Part shown: positions 25,436-37,400 of the stretch, in pieces
Position numbering within the stretch: the first letter of the stretch is position 1
Layout: each line of letters begins with the position of its first letter
The notes under the pieces: model-generated
Databases searched by the model: none
What the model was told of the DNA's origin: nothing
The model's input: the letters and a program-made list of their open reading frames with translations, nothing else
Made by a program: the position numbers and the translations under genes
Source of the DNA: Smittia aterrima
Lineage: Eukaryota > Arthropoda > Insecta > Diptera > Chironomidae
Assembly (NCBI GenBank): GCA_033063855.1
Contig: CP093829.1
Span: 72,243-136,242, forward strand
Direction: 5' to 3'
DNA length: 64,000 nt

Positions 25436-25829
25436 TTAAGCTACAGTTGTTTCGCCCTTCGGTAAATTCGAAGGCTTGTAAGTGGTTTTAAACAGCTCTA
25501 CCATCGCGTTAGCAAGTCCTTTAACAATTTCATTTACAGCATCCAAAATATTTCCAATCAAAGTAGGAGTAGGATTCGGATTAATTGCTGTTGCGCTGTC
25601 TGTTGATGAACTTGAAGTCGTTGCTGATCCTTCGGTTGGAGTAACTGATCCTTCTTTAGGAGTTGCTGATCCTTCGGAGGCAGCGACTGATCCTTCTTGT
25701 CTGACTGTGTTCGCAGCACCTGAAGAAAAAAAAACATACTTTAAATCCTCGTAAATTAGCTTTACAAATAATCTCACCTAATTGAACCAATAGAATAACC
25801 AAAAAAACTGAGACTGAAAGATTCTTCAT
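25436..25829 (-). CDS. Small secreted protein, cluster member B (family unrecognised)
   Basis: Exons 25829-25778 (52 nt) and 25719-25436 join in phase 1 to 111 residues. The signal peptide is MKNLSVSVFLVILLVQL. The middle has a seven-residue repeat based on EGS (EGSVAAS, EGSATPK, EGSVTPT, EGSATTS) followed by a Ser/Thr run, a possible O-glycosylation region. The shared helix reads NILDAVNEIVKGLANAMVEL; the tail is Lys/Pro-containing. No cysteines. ATG 25829 is chosen because the peptide from it aligns with genes A and C. The TATA box TATAAGTA is on the minus strand at 25891-25884. It is the closest relative of gene A, with a longer repeat region. Confidence 0.8.
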
Positions 25830-25883
25830 TTTGTTTCGTTTAGTGAATTTTTTCAAATGATAAATTTAGATTGCTGTTCAATC

Positions 25884-25891
25884 TACTTATA
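25884..25891 (-). promoter_or_regulatory. TATA box of secreted gene B
   Basis: Minus strand TATAAGTA in GTATAAGTAGATTGAACAG, the same core promoter as gene A, 55-62 bp upstream of the ATG. Confidence 0.6.
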
Positions 25892-25964
25892 CAAAAAAAA
25901 TGTATAAGTTACTCTCTGATAAACCTTTACAATAATTTATTACAAGGTAAAACTGTTATCACAA

Positions 25965-26125
25965 TTACTCTTTGAGATGTTTGCAATGTCGAAAGGTTTT
26001 TAAATTATCGTAAAACTGAAAGCTTTTGTAATTTCTCATTTACTCGAAATCAAGGTTGAACTCATTTAAATTGGGTCTCTTTTACAAAAAGAAACAAATA
26101 ATAAAAAAAAGTTTTGAAATCCAAA
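25965..26125. repeat. Upstream block of gene B, duplicate of 24950-25105
   Basis: Same ordered words as the block upstream of gene A, with scattered substitutions and small indels. The equivalent stretch upstream of gene C is barely alignable, so C split off earlier. Confidence 0.6.
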
Positions 26126-26346
26126 CTTTTCACGCTCGCCATATCTAAGTCGTGTCAACAATAAAGTTTTAGTTGACAACAATTATGACTGCACACTAAA
26201 TCGTAAAGTGAAGAAGTTGAAAGCTTCACAGAAATTTCATGATTTTTCGATAATTTTTTCAATTTTAAAGTGGAAAACTTTTTTGGTCGAATTTTATTTC
26301 TTTATTTCAATTTATTTTTAGAAAGGGAGTTAATAAATTAAAATAT

Positions 26347-26638
26347 TTATTGTTTTGCTTCCTTTTCAACTCCCCATATTGTTTTCCATGCGTTAGCAAA
26401 TCCTTTGATGATTTCATTTACGGCATCGAAAAATATTTGAAACCATGAAGGGGTAGATTTGTCTGCTACGTCAGGACTTTCACTTGATGAAGTTTCGTTT
26501 GGTCGACGAAGAGCATCAACAGCAACAACTAGTGAATAAATTTTATGATTCGGTTAGGTTCAAATTTATTTCACTATTTATCACACCTAATTGATTTACA
26601 AGAATCAACAAAATGACGGAGGCCAAAAGAAACTTCAT
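26347..26638 (-). CDS. Small secreted protein, cluster member C (family unrecognised)
   Basis: Exons 26638-26587 (52 nt) and 26528-26347 join in phase 1 to 77 residues. The signal peptide is MKFLLASVILLILVNQL. The middle is short and holds one possible N-glycosylation site (NETS). The family helix appears as IFFDAVNEIIKGFANAWKTI and is richer in Trp/Phe than in A and B; the tail is charged. No cysteines. The same first-exon length and intron phase tie it to A and B, despite a lower match outside the helix. The TATA-like TATAATTA lies at 26700-26693. As the shortest and most diverged member, it may define the minimal family core: signal, linker, amphipathic helix. Confidence 0.75.
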
Positions 26639-27470
26639 TTTTCTTCGATGAATAATTTTTACAAAGTGAGAGACAAGTGTCGCAGCTGCAGCTAATTATA
26701 TTAAAAAACCTATTGGAAATACCTTTTTTAAAAAAGTTTTTTTTATTACCTTTCAATTTTATTATTTCCTGACTTGCTTTTCGCCAGTGTCGTACTTATA
26801 AAATTTGTGAAATCCCTCGTCCTCCTTGGATTAACTTGGACATTTAACAAATATTAAGTAAGAAAAAGTCTTTTGCATTTAGGTTTCATATTTTATTCAT
26901 CCAGAAAAATATAAAGCTAATCAAAATCAAACCAAAGATGAAAAATGATTCAGTCTTTAACAAACAAACAGAAAATAAAAAGAATTTTAAAATAAAATTA
27001 CTCACATCTCGAGCAATTTTCGAAATTAAAAAATTGGATCAAGGCGAAGAATTTCTAAGCACTCGGCTCGTAATCTTTAGTTTTACTAAACACGTAAAAG
27101 TAAGACAGAACTCGATCGCGCGAAGTCAAATGAAAACAAAAGAAATGATGAAGCAGTGAAGCATAAGATTAACAAACTATTATGGCATTAATCTAAATCA
27201 TGTCGATATGAAAAGTATTAGAAAAGTAGAAAACTTTAAATAATCTCTTAAAAAAAATGCAACTTAATGATTTAGATTATGATCTGCATGTAACGAAATT
27301 AATTTAGAGAAATTCAATAAAATTTACTTTGAACTCTTCAAGATTTAAATCATTTTCATTAGAGAGATTCTCGTTATTTCTCTTGTCAAACTGATAAAAC
27401 ATGAAATAAAACTACGAAATTAAGCTAAACACTGCTTTTAACTTATCGAAACTTATCGTTAATCATCTTA
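26639..27470. other. Intergenic DNA with the promoter of secreted gene C
   Basis: Holds the TATA-like TATAATTA (26700-26693, minus strand). A 73-codon plus-strand frame at 26938-27159 has no recognisable features and is not called. Confidence 0.4.
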
Positions 27471-27761
27471 TTAGAATGTTGTTACTTTTCCAAGTTTCAG
27501 GCCTAAAAGCTTTTTTCGTTTCTTCACGCTGAGTTTGCTCCATAAGCTCGCCGTTCCCTCGACTAAAAGATATTCGTCAGCATAGTCATCAGTGCCGAAC
27601 AAATGTTTGCTGTCATGCTCGTCGACTTCAGATTTCTTAAGGTTCCTTTCGGAACGAGATTCTGACGTCGAGACGAATCCACTTTCTGGACGAGAAAGTG
27701 AAGCAGGTGGATAGGATTGAAGTTGACTGAACCATCGAGCGACTTTGGCAGACGATGTCAT
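27471..27761 (-). CDS. Small hypothetical protein, 96 residues
   Basis: Single open frame from ATG 27761. The product starts MTSSAKVARWFSQLQSYPPA, has a Ser/Glu-rich middle, an acidic-aromatic segment DDYADEYLLVEG, and a basic end (KLSVKKRKKLLGLKLGK). There is no signal peptide or known domain; it is probably intracellular. The ATG directly follows a possible splice acceptor (aaatttag), so a non-coding first exon is possible. A minus-strand TATAAAA at 27868-27862 lies about 100 bp upstream. The ordered composition and promoter context favour a real gene over a chance ORF. It lies between the secreted trio and NOS1AP on the same strand. Function unknown. Confidence 0.55.
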   Translation of the reverse strand: MTSSAKVARWFSQLQSYPPASLSRPESGFVSTSESRSERNLKKSEVDEHDSKHLFGTDDYADEYLLVEGTASLWSKLSVKKRKKLLGLKLGKVTTF

Positions 27762-27861
27762 CTAAATTTAGTGAGAAAAATGTTTAATGATGGAATGAAA
27801 ATGATTTTCTGTTGACAAAATGCTTCAGTTTGCTTCGCAATAAAACTTCACGGAGGTGAGA

Positions 27862-27868
27862 TTTTATA
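27862..27868 (-). promoter_or_regulatory. TATA box upstream of the 96-residue ORF
   Basis: TATAAAA on the minus strand about 100 bp before ATG 27761; this supports transcription of that ORF. Confidence 0.45.
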
Positions 27869-28498
27869 TCCGTAAACTCTTTATTAAAACAATTTATAAG
27901 TAAACACGTTTTGTTCTCTTACATCGCGTTACAGGCTTTTCATCGGCATTAACGTTATTTAATTGTTTAAGCATATTTCCTTAACTTTATCTTTCCTACG
28001 ACGGATCTTCTTCTTTCGAAATCGCTTCTAAATAATTAAATATTCATGAACTTCTCGTTAGCTGAACATTTATAATTCAAACATCGGCTTCCTTTGAACG
28101 CAATATTCGGTCGAACGCGAAGGTTCATCTCAAGAAATCTCCTGAATACGCACATAATATTTTTAAGATCGTCATCCTTTAGGGTTTCGTCCTTTTTTTA
28201 AAATACACGTCAACAAGCTAAATGTCTTTTTAAAGATATTTTGTATTCTAAGTCAAACAAGAACGGGAAGAGGATTTTGCTTTTTATTTTGATTTATCAA
28301 AAGAATTTTTCTTGGCAAATATTGGATGAAGTTCATGGCGAATGAGTTGGCTTTTGTTTGGTGAGTGGAGGATTTTCTTGATTCTCTTAAATCTGGAATT
28401 AAACTTAATTTGATTTGATTGCTCGAGTAACTTCCTTCCCTATCTCAAATCTCTTTGTAAGGGCTCCTCATAGCTCGTGCAATCAACTTAACTAAATA
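27869..28498. other. Intergenic DNA downstream of NOS1AP
   Basis: Should contain the NOS1AP 3' UTR. No clear AATAAA on the minus strand was found close to the stop, and no ORF is supported. Confidence 0.35.
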
Positions 28499-31400
28499 TT
28501 ATTTCGTCGTATGACGAGCCCATTGAGTTCGCTGAACGTGTGTCATCATTTGACTTCGATTGGGAACTTTCTCACTTGTGCTGCGAGTAATGAAGCTTGG
28601 CTGAGCTGGAAGTTTTCTTGTGATATTGCCGGCTTCGTCCGTGACCTTGAGCGTCACAGTGTTTCCTTGTCCTTTCTTTTCTCCTCGACTCAGAATTGGC
28701 GTCAATGCTCGCTGTTGATTCGGCGGCCTTTGTAACGTCGCAGTTCCCATACTTCCGCCACTCCGCCTATCGCCAAAAAAATCGTCCTCGATACGATAAC
28801 GTTCGCGCTCCCGCTGCTGCTCGACGGGCACGATAATTTTGACTTTTCCATCACTTTCCAAGGTCGTCACAGCGCCAACCTGCGACAACGGTTTAATAAA
28901 AGCCGAATCACTCATTGAATGGTTGTTGTTATTAAGATTATCCAATGATCGGTCAAAGCTATCGCCAATGGGACTCATTGTGGAGTAAGTGGACGAGCTT
29001 CTGTTTAATGTTCCGAGAGGCGAAGTTGCCATGTTATTGTTATTATTATGATTATTGTTGAGGAAATTTTGAGCGGCTGCTGCATTAGTGAACATGAAGT
29101 TGGAATCGGCGGGGAAGTTCGGAAGACCTGTGGTAGGACTTGGAGTGAACGGAGCGCTCACCGGTGTCGTTGGACTTGGAAATCCAATGTTGAGATTCTT
29201 TAGCCGATTCAGCAGCTCTTGGTTTAATTGATAAAGTTCCTGGTGCTGTTGAGGCATCGCGAATTTCTGGAGATTGTTGTAAGCTTGCATCGTGTTTTGG
29301 AAAATTTGGAAGCTCTCGAGATTAAGTCCCGCTCCGAGGTTTCCGTTTTGATTTGCCATCTTATTCGGACTGTTATTATTCTTCATATCCTCATAGTCAT
29401 TCTGCTTTTGATTCTGCATTAAGTTATTTGGCGACGTTGATCCCAACAATGAAAGTGTTTGAAGATAAAGCGGCAACTGCGACTGCAAGTATCGATTGAA
29501 TTTGATGTTATCGAAAGATATTTTCAGGAACGAAAACATCAAGAAACTCAAAAACAACCAAATTTCATGCGAAACAACATCAAACTGACCTTGAACTCAA
29601 CTCCTTCTCTCTTTGATCTTCTCATTGATATCAAAACGAAAAAAAACTTCTAAACATGCTGTAACGTAAAATGAAAATGGAAAATTCACAACGTTAGCGC
29701 CATCTGCTGATCAATGGCTTGAAAAGCTTTTCCGAATTTTCTCCGATTTAAAAGCGAAAGCATAAACTGAAGCATTTCATTGAAACAAACAAGAACAACA
29801 TCAAAATGGTTTAATGAGCTTTCAACTAACCTGAGGTGCCATGCCAATATTTGCGGATGATAATCCAGGTCGCTCCGATTCTTGTAATCCACTGAGTGAT
29901 GCAATATGTTCCAACAGTTCTCGATTTTGCTGCAAAAGTTGCTGAGTTCGAGCCTAAAAAAATTGATAATTTGATATTTTTTTACTTTTACTTCAATCAA
30001 CTCTCACCTGAGCTTCAATTCGAGCATTGGTTTCGGTGAGTAACTGTTCTCTCACTAAAAGAAGTTGGGCGAGAGCTTGTTTAGTTTGTTGCGTCTGTTG
30101 CTGAAGTTGTTCTTTGAGCATATGATATTCGCGGGAATTTTCTTTGTTGCTGTCATCCGAAGGCTGAAAATAAAATTGATTATAGTTTAAATTATAATTG
30201 ATTGAAGAAGGAACTTACAGTTGTAATTTTATTTGGCGAAGGTGGAGCCATCAAATTGTTGAGTGGTGTTGATAGGTTTTCTAGCTGATTGGGTCGTTGC
30301 AGTTTCTTAGGCGTATCTTGAAGAATTGGTGTTGTATCAAGAGCTACAAAAAATAATTTTGCTTTAACAAAAAACAATTTTAAGTTTAGTTTCAAAGTTT
30401 TACCTTTCTTGGGCTCATCAAAGTCGCTCATATTTTGAATGTCCGATTGATCGAGTTCTGAGTTAATCTCCGAGATGTCGTCGTTGTTATCTTGTTTCTT
30501 TTGTAGTGAAAGCTTGTGGCAGACTTCGAATGCTTGTCCAACTGTTCGTACAACTTTCATCGCTTGTGACTGAGAACGAGAGATAAATTTTTTATTAGCT
30601 TAAGTTATTTAAACGATTCTAATCGAGTCGACCATAAAATTTCTCTCTAAAACCTGATTTCCTAAATTTATTTAACCAAGGACGTGACCAAAGCTTTTCA
30701 TTAAAAGCTTTTGCAATCACCTCAAATTCTGTATCACTTGAACCTCTCGAGTTCTCTTCTTCTTTGAAACATTCATTGCTGCTTTGAATTGTGCTTCCAC
30801 TTCCCGTCGTTCGACTGTTATTCGTTGTTCGACTATTCGTCATCTTCTCGAACTTTTCTTCGACCTTCTCCATCTTCGATTCGTCCTTTAGAAGTTTTTT
30901 TGGTGAAGCTGGGGGAGTTTTTGTTGTTGGCGAGTTTTTTGGCGAAGCCTTGGGCGAAGATTGATTAAGAGCTTCAGCGCTTTTACTGACGTTGTCGCCT
31001 TTTTTGCTACCCTTGAGTGCGGCGATGTTCTTGTTGCTGCTAAAGAAGCACGAGAACTTGTTGAGATCAATGTCAGGTACTTTAAAGAGTTTCTTGTGAT
31101 TCGAGAGGTGAGCTTTGAATGATTTCTTTGTTGTAGGAGTTGAAGGTGCGGAATCGCCTTTCTTTTCCTTAGATTTATCCTTCGGCGGCTTCTCCTTAAC
31201 CTTCTCCGTTTCTTTCTCAAACTCTCTCTCAATTTCCTTGTCGGTTTCTGTTTCCACATCCTGCATTTCGAATTCAATTTCCTCCATAATCGTCGGTGAC
31301 ATATTACTTCGATCAGGACCATGTGACGGAAGCTTTGAGTCGACAGAGTGATGCCGATGCAAAGCATTGAGCTTATGATTTGATCTCATATTCAACATAG

Positions 31401-34400
31401 AATCGTCACTCGAAACGTTGTGAATTTTAAGTTTTGCCTTCATCACTTGTTGCGCTGACTTCTCAGGCTTTGCGAGATCTTCTTTTGATGGTTTCTTCTT
31501 GATTGAGAATAATGACGACGAAACTGGCGGAAGTTCTTTCTTTGAGTCTTTCTTTCCAGACTTTGTTGATGACGAAGCAGCTTTTGATTGCTTCTTCTCG
31601 CTCATATAATGAACATCATCTTCATCGTTAAACAAAATGTGTTTGTTACTTCCGTGATGTCCATTTCCACTTGATCCTTGTGAACCTTGTGGTCGTCTTA
31701 GTGTTGGATGCTTATTTTGCGCAACTGGCGATTGTTGATAACGTGCTTTATTCGTTGAACTAGTTTCATTCAAGCTATAGCGATTTCGTTGGAAGTTCCC
31801 ACTAGCTTCGTAATCGTCGTACATTGGCGACGCATATTTCTCGTTGTAACTCTTTGGCCGACCATCAAATTGCTTAACATTTGAATTGTTATTATTGTAA
31901 TAATAATCATCGATGTAATCGTCATCGAAGAAATCTTCATTATCATAATCGAAATCGTTGTAATGAGATTGTTCGGGTTGTCTACCTCGAAAGTTTTGAT
32001 GTCGTCCGTAGTCATCCGGGAGATCATTCAACCCATCATCTAGCGAATGACTTAATTCTTCCATTCGCTTCATTCTATGTTTCTTGTGCTGTGACGAACT
32101 CGAGCCAGGCTTGTAACTCGAGTCCATGTCTAAAATATGGTGCATCATTTCGTTGTCAAAATCAAGAGAACGTAGGTTCCTTGACATGCCAATCTTTTTG
32201 TTTTGATTTTTAACGTTTTTCTCTTCTTTCGCTTCGCAATTTCCTTCAATCGCGGAACGTTCACTTAAGTGAGGGGGCGAAGGGCGAAACTCTTAGTTAT
32301 TGTCTCTTTCTATTTGCCTGTTCCTTGCAATAATTAATTCATTAATTAAAAGCAACATTCGCTCTCGTTACACAGCGCGATGTTCACATCATCATCAGTA
32401 GCACGAATGAGCAGAGCCGAGCGACGAATTTCACGCTCCATTTTTCATTCTTTGTGAAAGACTTTTACTTTTTGCACGAGAAATTGTTTTTTTGTTCTTC
32501 ACACGAATGCGTCGCGCGATTCGTTGTCAACATTTTAATGTCCCGCGTGAGATTTTAGGCGACACACACTCGATTCAGTTTCGTACATGAAGATGTTTCG
32601 CGTTTCTTATTAATTAAAGTCAGAGAAGACTTTACGAGACTGAGGATTGTCTTCTAATGATGCCATCACTACAAAAGAGTAAGAAGAAGAGGAGAGGCTT
32701 AAAGATCTAATTCTTCACACTAATTTATGAAGACCAATTATTGTGAATCAAGAAAACGATAAATTTTCGACTGAATCGTTTGAGATCCTTTGAGCTACTG
32801 CAGTCGTTTAAGTATAAGAGCTGAAGCGAAATAATTGTTTCACTTCGTCTTAAGCGAGCGCGCTGATTTTTCACTTTGTTGTTTGGAAGTAATGTCAGTG
32901 ATCGAAAGGAAGTTTTCGTTTCGTAATTTACAAATCGGGCCCATTACGCTAAACTGTCTCAATAAATCTTAGAGACAATAGATAATTCCATCGAGTTTCT
33001 CGACATCTCCTTGCAGTTGAAGCTTGTTTGCCGAGGAATGTCCCAAATCTGCCACGTTACTTGTCCAATTTGCAACATCAACCCCCTTTTCGCAGTCTGT
33101 CTACTGGCCAACGCTTTGACAGTATTTTCAAACAAAATTATAGAAAAACTTTTATTTATATTCGAAGAAATTTAGAGCGAAGAGAATTTCCGTCTAAAAT
33201 TAAATTATTTACAATTTTTTATGAGCGCAGAGAAAGAAAATTTCTTGAGGAAAACCTCAGAGCGTTTCGTTTATTGTTCGCATTCGTGAGTTCTCAGGAC
33301 ATCGAATCAAATAATAAATCCATTTTGTTTTCGATTGACAAACAACTCAATTTCTTTTTTTGATGAAACTTTGTTGATAAACAACGCAATATTAGAATTT
33401 TTCTCACAATTACACTCAATGAGTTTTTCACGTAGTGGGAGGGAAATTCTCGTTCAGATTTAATTGCACTTTTAATAGCACAAAACTTTTCTATTTTTGC
33501 ATCGTCAAGAAAACTTTTTCTTTCACGTTCTAAAAATATATGCGAGAGCTTCAAATAATTGCACGAAGCAATGATCCAGATTGTGCACTTTGGTCCTGTG
33601 AGGCAGAACTGTTTGGCCGCTAATAATCTCGAGAAGTCGACTGTGTCAAAAGCGATGCTCGAGATCACAAAGGAGGGAGAATGGCGACACACGCGAGTCA
33701 TCGACTGAACACTCGATTTAATCTCGTTGAACATCAGATTTGGCAGCGGACTGAGAGCTTTCTTCTGTAGCTGAGCGTTGCTCGAGAGGAAAATTATGAT
33801 GAAGCGTCGCCTTCAACTTGCGCATCGCGGAAATTAGTAAATTGAAAATATTCTCGAGTAAATCTCTTTTTAATTAATTGACTCAAAGAAGTTTTCAACT
33901 CTCGGCTTGTCTATGATTGATTACATGAGAGAAAATGTATTACACGCGCCAATGTTAATTGGAAATCTGTTCCACGCTCTGCCAAATGTCGGCATCAATC
34001 AAACGTACTCCTGGGATCATCCAATAACTTTCCCTTGGGAAGAGAAATTATTGAGTCGAGCTGCTGGGAACTAACATCAATATTTTGACTTATAAATCAG
34101 TTTTCATGCTTCTCAGATCAAAACACGACTCCCGATGTGGGCGACTCGCCAGACTTTTCCAAACAATCATCGTAAACAACCGCGTCGACCTTTGGTGGCG
34201 CGTTAACTCAATCAAAAAGAAACTGGAGCGGGTAAAACTAATTACGAATTTTCTTATGAGATGAATTTTTCGCAAATCAATTCCATGTGTCTCAAGGCTG
34301 ATGATTCGATGGGCGTTTTAACTCAATAATGACGCGCTCGACACTTTTCTTTCGCAAGGAAATAAAAATTTGAGAGAGCTGCTAAACGTGCTGATGGCAC

Positions 34401-37400
34401 GATCTGCTGTCGTTTAGTGTTTCCTGTGAATTAATTATCGATCGTTAAATTTATCAACGACAACATGTTTTCGCCATTTTTTTTGAGGATTCGCTTTCTG
34501 TGTTTACACAACGTCAATGTAATTAATCAAAGCTCTCAGTCCAAAGTATCATTTCTAATTTAAGATTGTCTCAGATGATTGATGTTGCGGGTCTTCCATC
34601 TCAATGTCAAACTTATCCTCGTTTTGGCAATTTTCATTCAAATCTTTGAAGTAAAACGCACCACGAGATTGTTTCTCAACGGAGTGAACAGCTAAGGTGA
34701 AAATTAATGTTTTGTTTACGAGTTGCTTCAAATAGAAAATCGATGAGAGAGAGTAAGTTGAGGTGATGTCGAACAAAATTGAGAATGCGATGTTCCATGA
34801 TAATTTTCAGCTTCGCTTTCGTAAGCGAATTTCTTTTCGAAGCTCATCTGAGCATGAACATTCGAGTTGACAACGTAAACTGTTTTGCATAAATATTTTC
34901 GGCGGAGAAAATTGAACTTTTGAAAAACATGGTTTCGCTTCGTATCTCGAACATTCTTCCACCTTGCTCAATGAACTCAACATAATAATCGCAAGATAAA
35001 CAGCTTAAAACGAGGATTACAGAATAATAATCATTTGCTCTTGAGTTGTGGATGTTGAAAACAAATTGCTTCTGCACGAAGGAAGACTGTTGTCGCAAAA
35101 AAAAAGCGCACGAAACTCCATTAATTATTTACGCAAATTTCTCCACAGCCACTGGCTCTTTATCATCGCCCGCTTCTTAAACACAGCGCTAACATTTCCG
35201 AGGAAATTATTTATCATCCCAGGTACAGCAAAATAAATAAATCTAGCACTTGTTAAACAAGACTTTTCATGGAAAACTTCGCGTAAGATTTAATTTCGGG
35301 CTGACTTTTTGAATTGATTGTCGCTCTGTGCGAAATTAATTTGCTTGCCAGGTGGAAAAGTCAATTAAAATCTATAAATTCGCAGTCTCCGAGCTATGTT
35401 TGAGTAATAAAATGGTGGAAAACTTTTTGATGGAAGTCGTAATTCAAATTGTGATTTAATGAGGAAATTTGCCTTTTGTTCGATTGCTTCATGAATAAAT
35501 CAATCCGACTTTATTGCTCTCGAATATCGTTTTCCCTCATTCGTCGCAAAGCTAATTAATTAAATTTCGTGTCACCTTTTTCCGCTTTCACCCGTGAAGC
35601 TGAAATAACAATAGACGACTAGAGTAAGAGACGATTGGCTTCTAAAAGTATTTTAATCCTTTTTGATATATTTCACTTCGAGAGGGATTTCACAAAGTCG
35701 CGAGGCGCATTTCGCAATCGAGCTTTTTTCGTTGATCGAGACTTCCACCAGCTGCCATCAGAAAATCCTCGACATTGGAATCATTTTACAAGAAACAAAA
35801 AGATTTTTTGTTTCTTTGGGACAAAAAGTGGAAAATCATCGACTACAACAACAATCAAAGAGTCGTCAATTCTTGTTGAGACACAAAACAAAAATATCTT
35901 TCGTCGACAGAGACGGCTGGCGACTGATTTCATCACGAGCAAGTACCGCCATTCTCGGAATCCAATTTCGGCTTACGTCGCTAACCTTCAATAGGAAACT
36001 TAATATTTTTCCTTTTATCATCGATTTCCACAAACAGATCTCTCACTGCCACCGCTTCTCTCAATGTCAAGTTGAACCTCGAGACCAGAGTCAACACGAA
36101 AATTAATATTACGCATCGTTCTCTGTTCGCGTTTTATAAAAACGAAACTCGCTGATGGTGATACATTTAAAACGAAATCTCAACTGGGAATGTGAAAAAT
36201 GAAAAGCTCTTCGAATACGATAAAGCAGAAGCAGCGATATTTTTCAATTATGCTGAAGGCCACGTAGCCAAGAGTTTTTCGCGTAAAAGACAAAAATAAA
36301 GAAATATGATTGATATTTTGAAGTGTTTTTCACAATAACTCTTGGCGCGTTCTTTCCCGGCTTCACTTTCGCGTTATTTATTTCGCAGATAAACATCTTA
36401 ATAGCAAATTTGTTCAGGAGAACTATATGTTCCCACAAGGAACCTCGACTTCTCGTGTGTCTCTTGCGATCTTGTGAAAAATCGTGTCTCCTTGAGACGG
36501 AGCAAATTATTGGCCATAAATCTTCCAGTCGTTTGCCTTCTTTCTTTCTTCTCGGCCTCGACGACAATCTACGCTCTTCACTTCTGACTTGATTGAGAGA
36601 AGGAAAGAAAAATCAGTTTGACATCTTATTTTTCTTAGGCAAAACTTTTTCTTTCTTTCTCTAGCTGGCTCGAGCTACGAGTGAAATTTTCGTTTTCTTA
36701 ATTCACAAATCGGTTTCGCGCAAGAAGAAATTTAATTAAAATCTTCAGCCACGCACTTTTCATACTTCGTCTGATGGATTTTATTTGCACTTTGCAATCG
36801 CTTCAGCAAACTTTTTTTTCCTTTGAAGAATTCTTTTTCTTCTTCACTCACTAAACCAGATATTTCATTTCTCCATCTGAACTTCTTCTAGCTTTTAACT
36901 TTCCTCGGATTTTCCACACTTATCGCTTCACAGTGTCTAATTTATTCTTTCATTATTTATTTTCCTTTCATCCTTTTTTTCGTAAGCTTTAAATAGATTT
37001 TCCTCTTTATTGTTTGATTATTTTTTCTGATTTTTTTAACTTCAATCTTCAATGGCTTGAGTGTAATTCATAACACGTAACACCTTCGCAAGAGATTTTC
37101 CGCGCGATTTCTACTTCAAATGGAAAGGATTGAGTTTTTTTTGTTCCTGTAACTAACTTGATGATCCTTTTGAGAATTAAAACCGCCACTTAACGCCGGA
37201 GCACTCTTTACTCTTCGATTTTTCGTTACATACAAAAGGAAAAAATTTCATTTCCACTTTTCACAGAAAATAAAGAAGAAAAGATTCTTCTTTTAAAATA
37301 AAAGTTGATTTTCTTATTATTCTTCGCTCATCATTTTCATGAAGTTGTGAACTATTTTTATGCCTTGCGGGAGAGGCAAGCTGAGAGATTTTCGCGCGGT

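Noticed and set aside
25482..25754. 90-codon plus-strand ORF
   Set aside because: Antisense shadow of secreted gene B exon 2.
30888..31367. 159-codon Arg-rich minus-strand ORF
   Set aside because: Shifted frame of the 522-residue ORF; its Arg/Lys richness comes from the Glu/Lys codons of the real frame.
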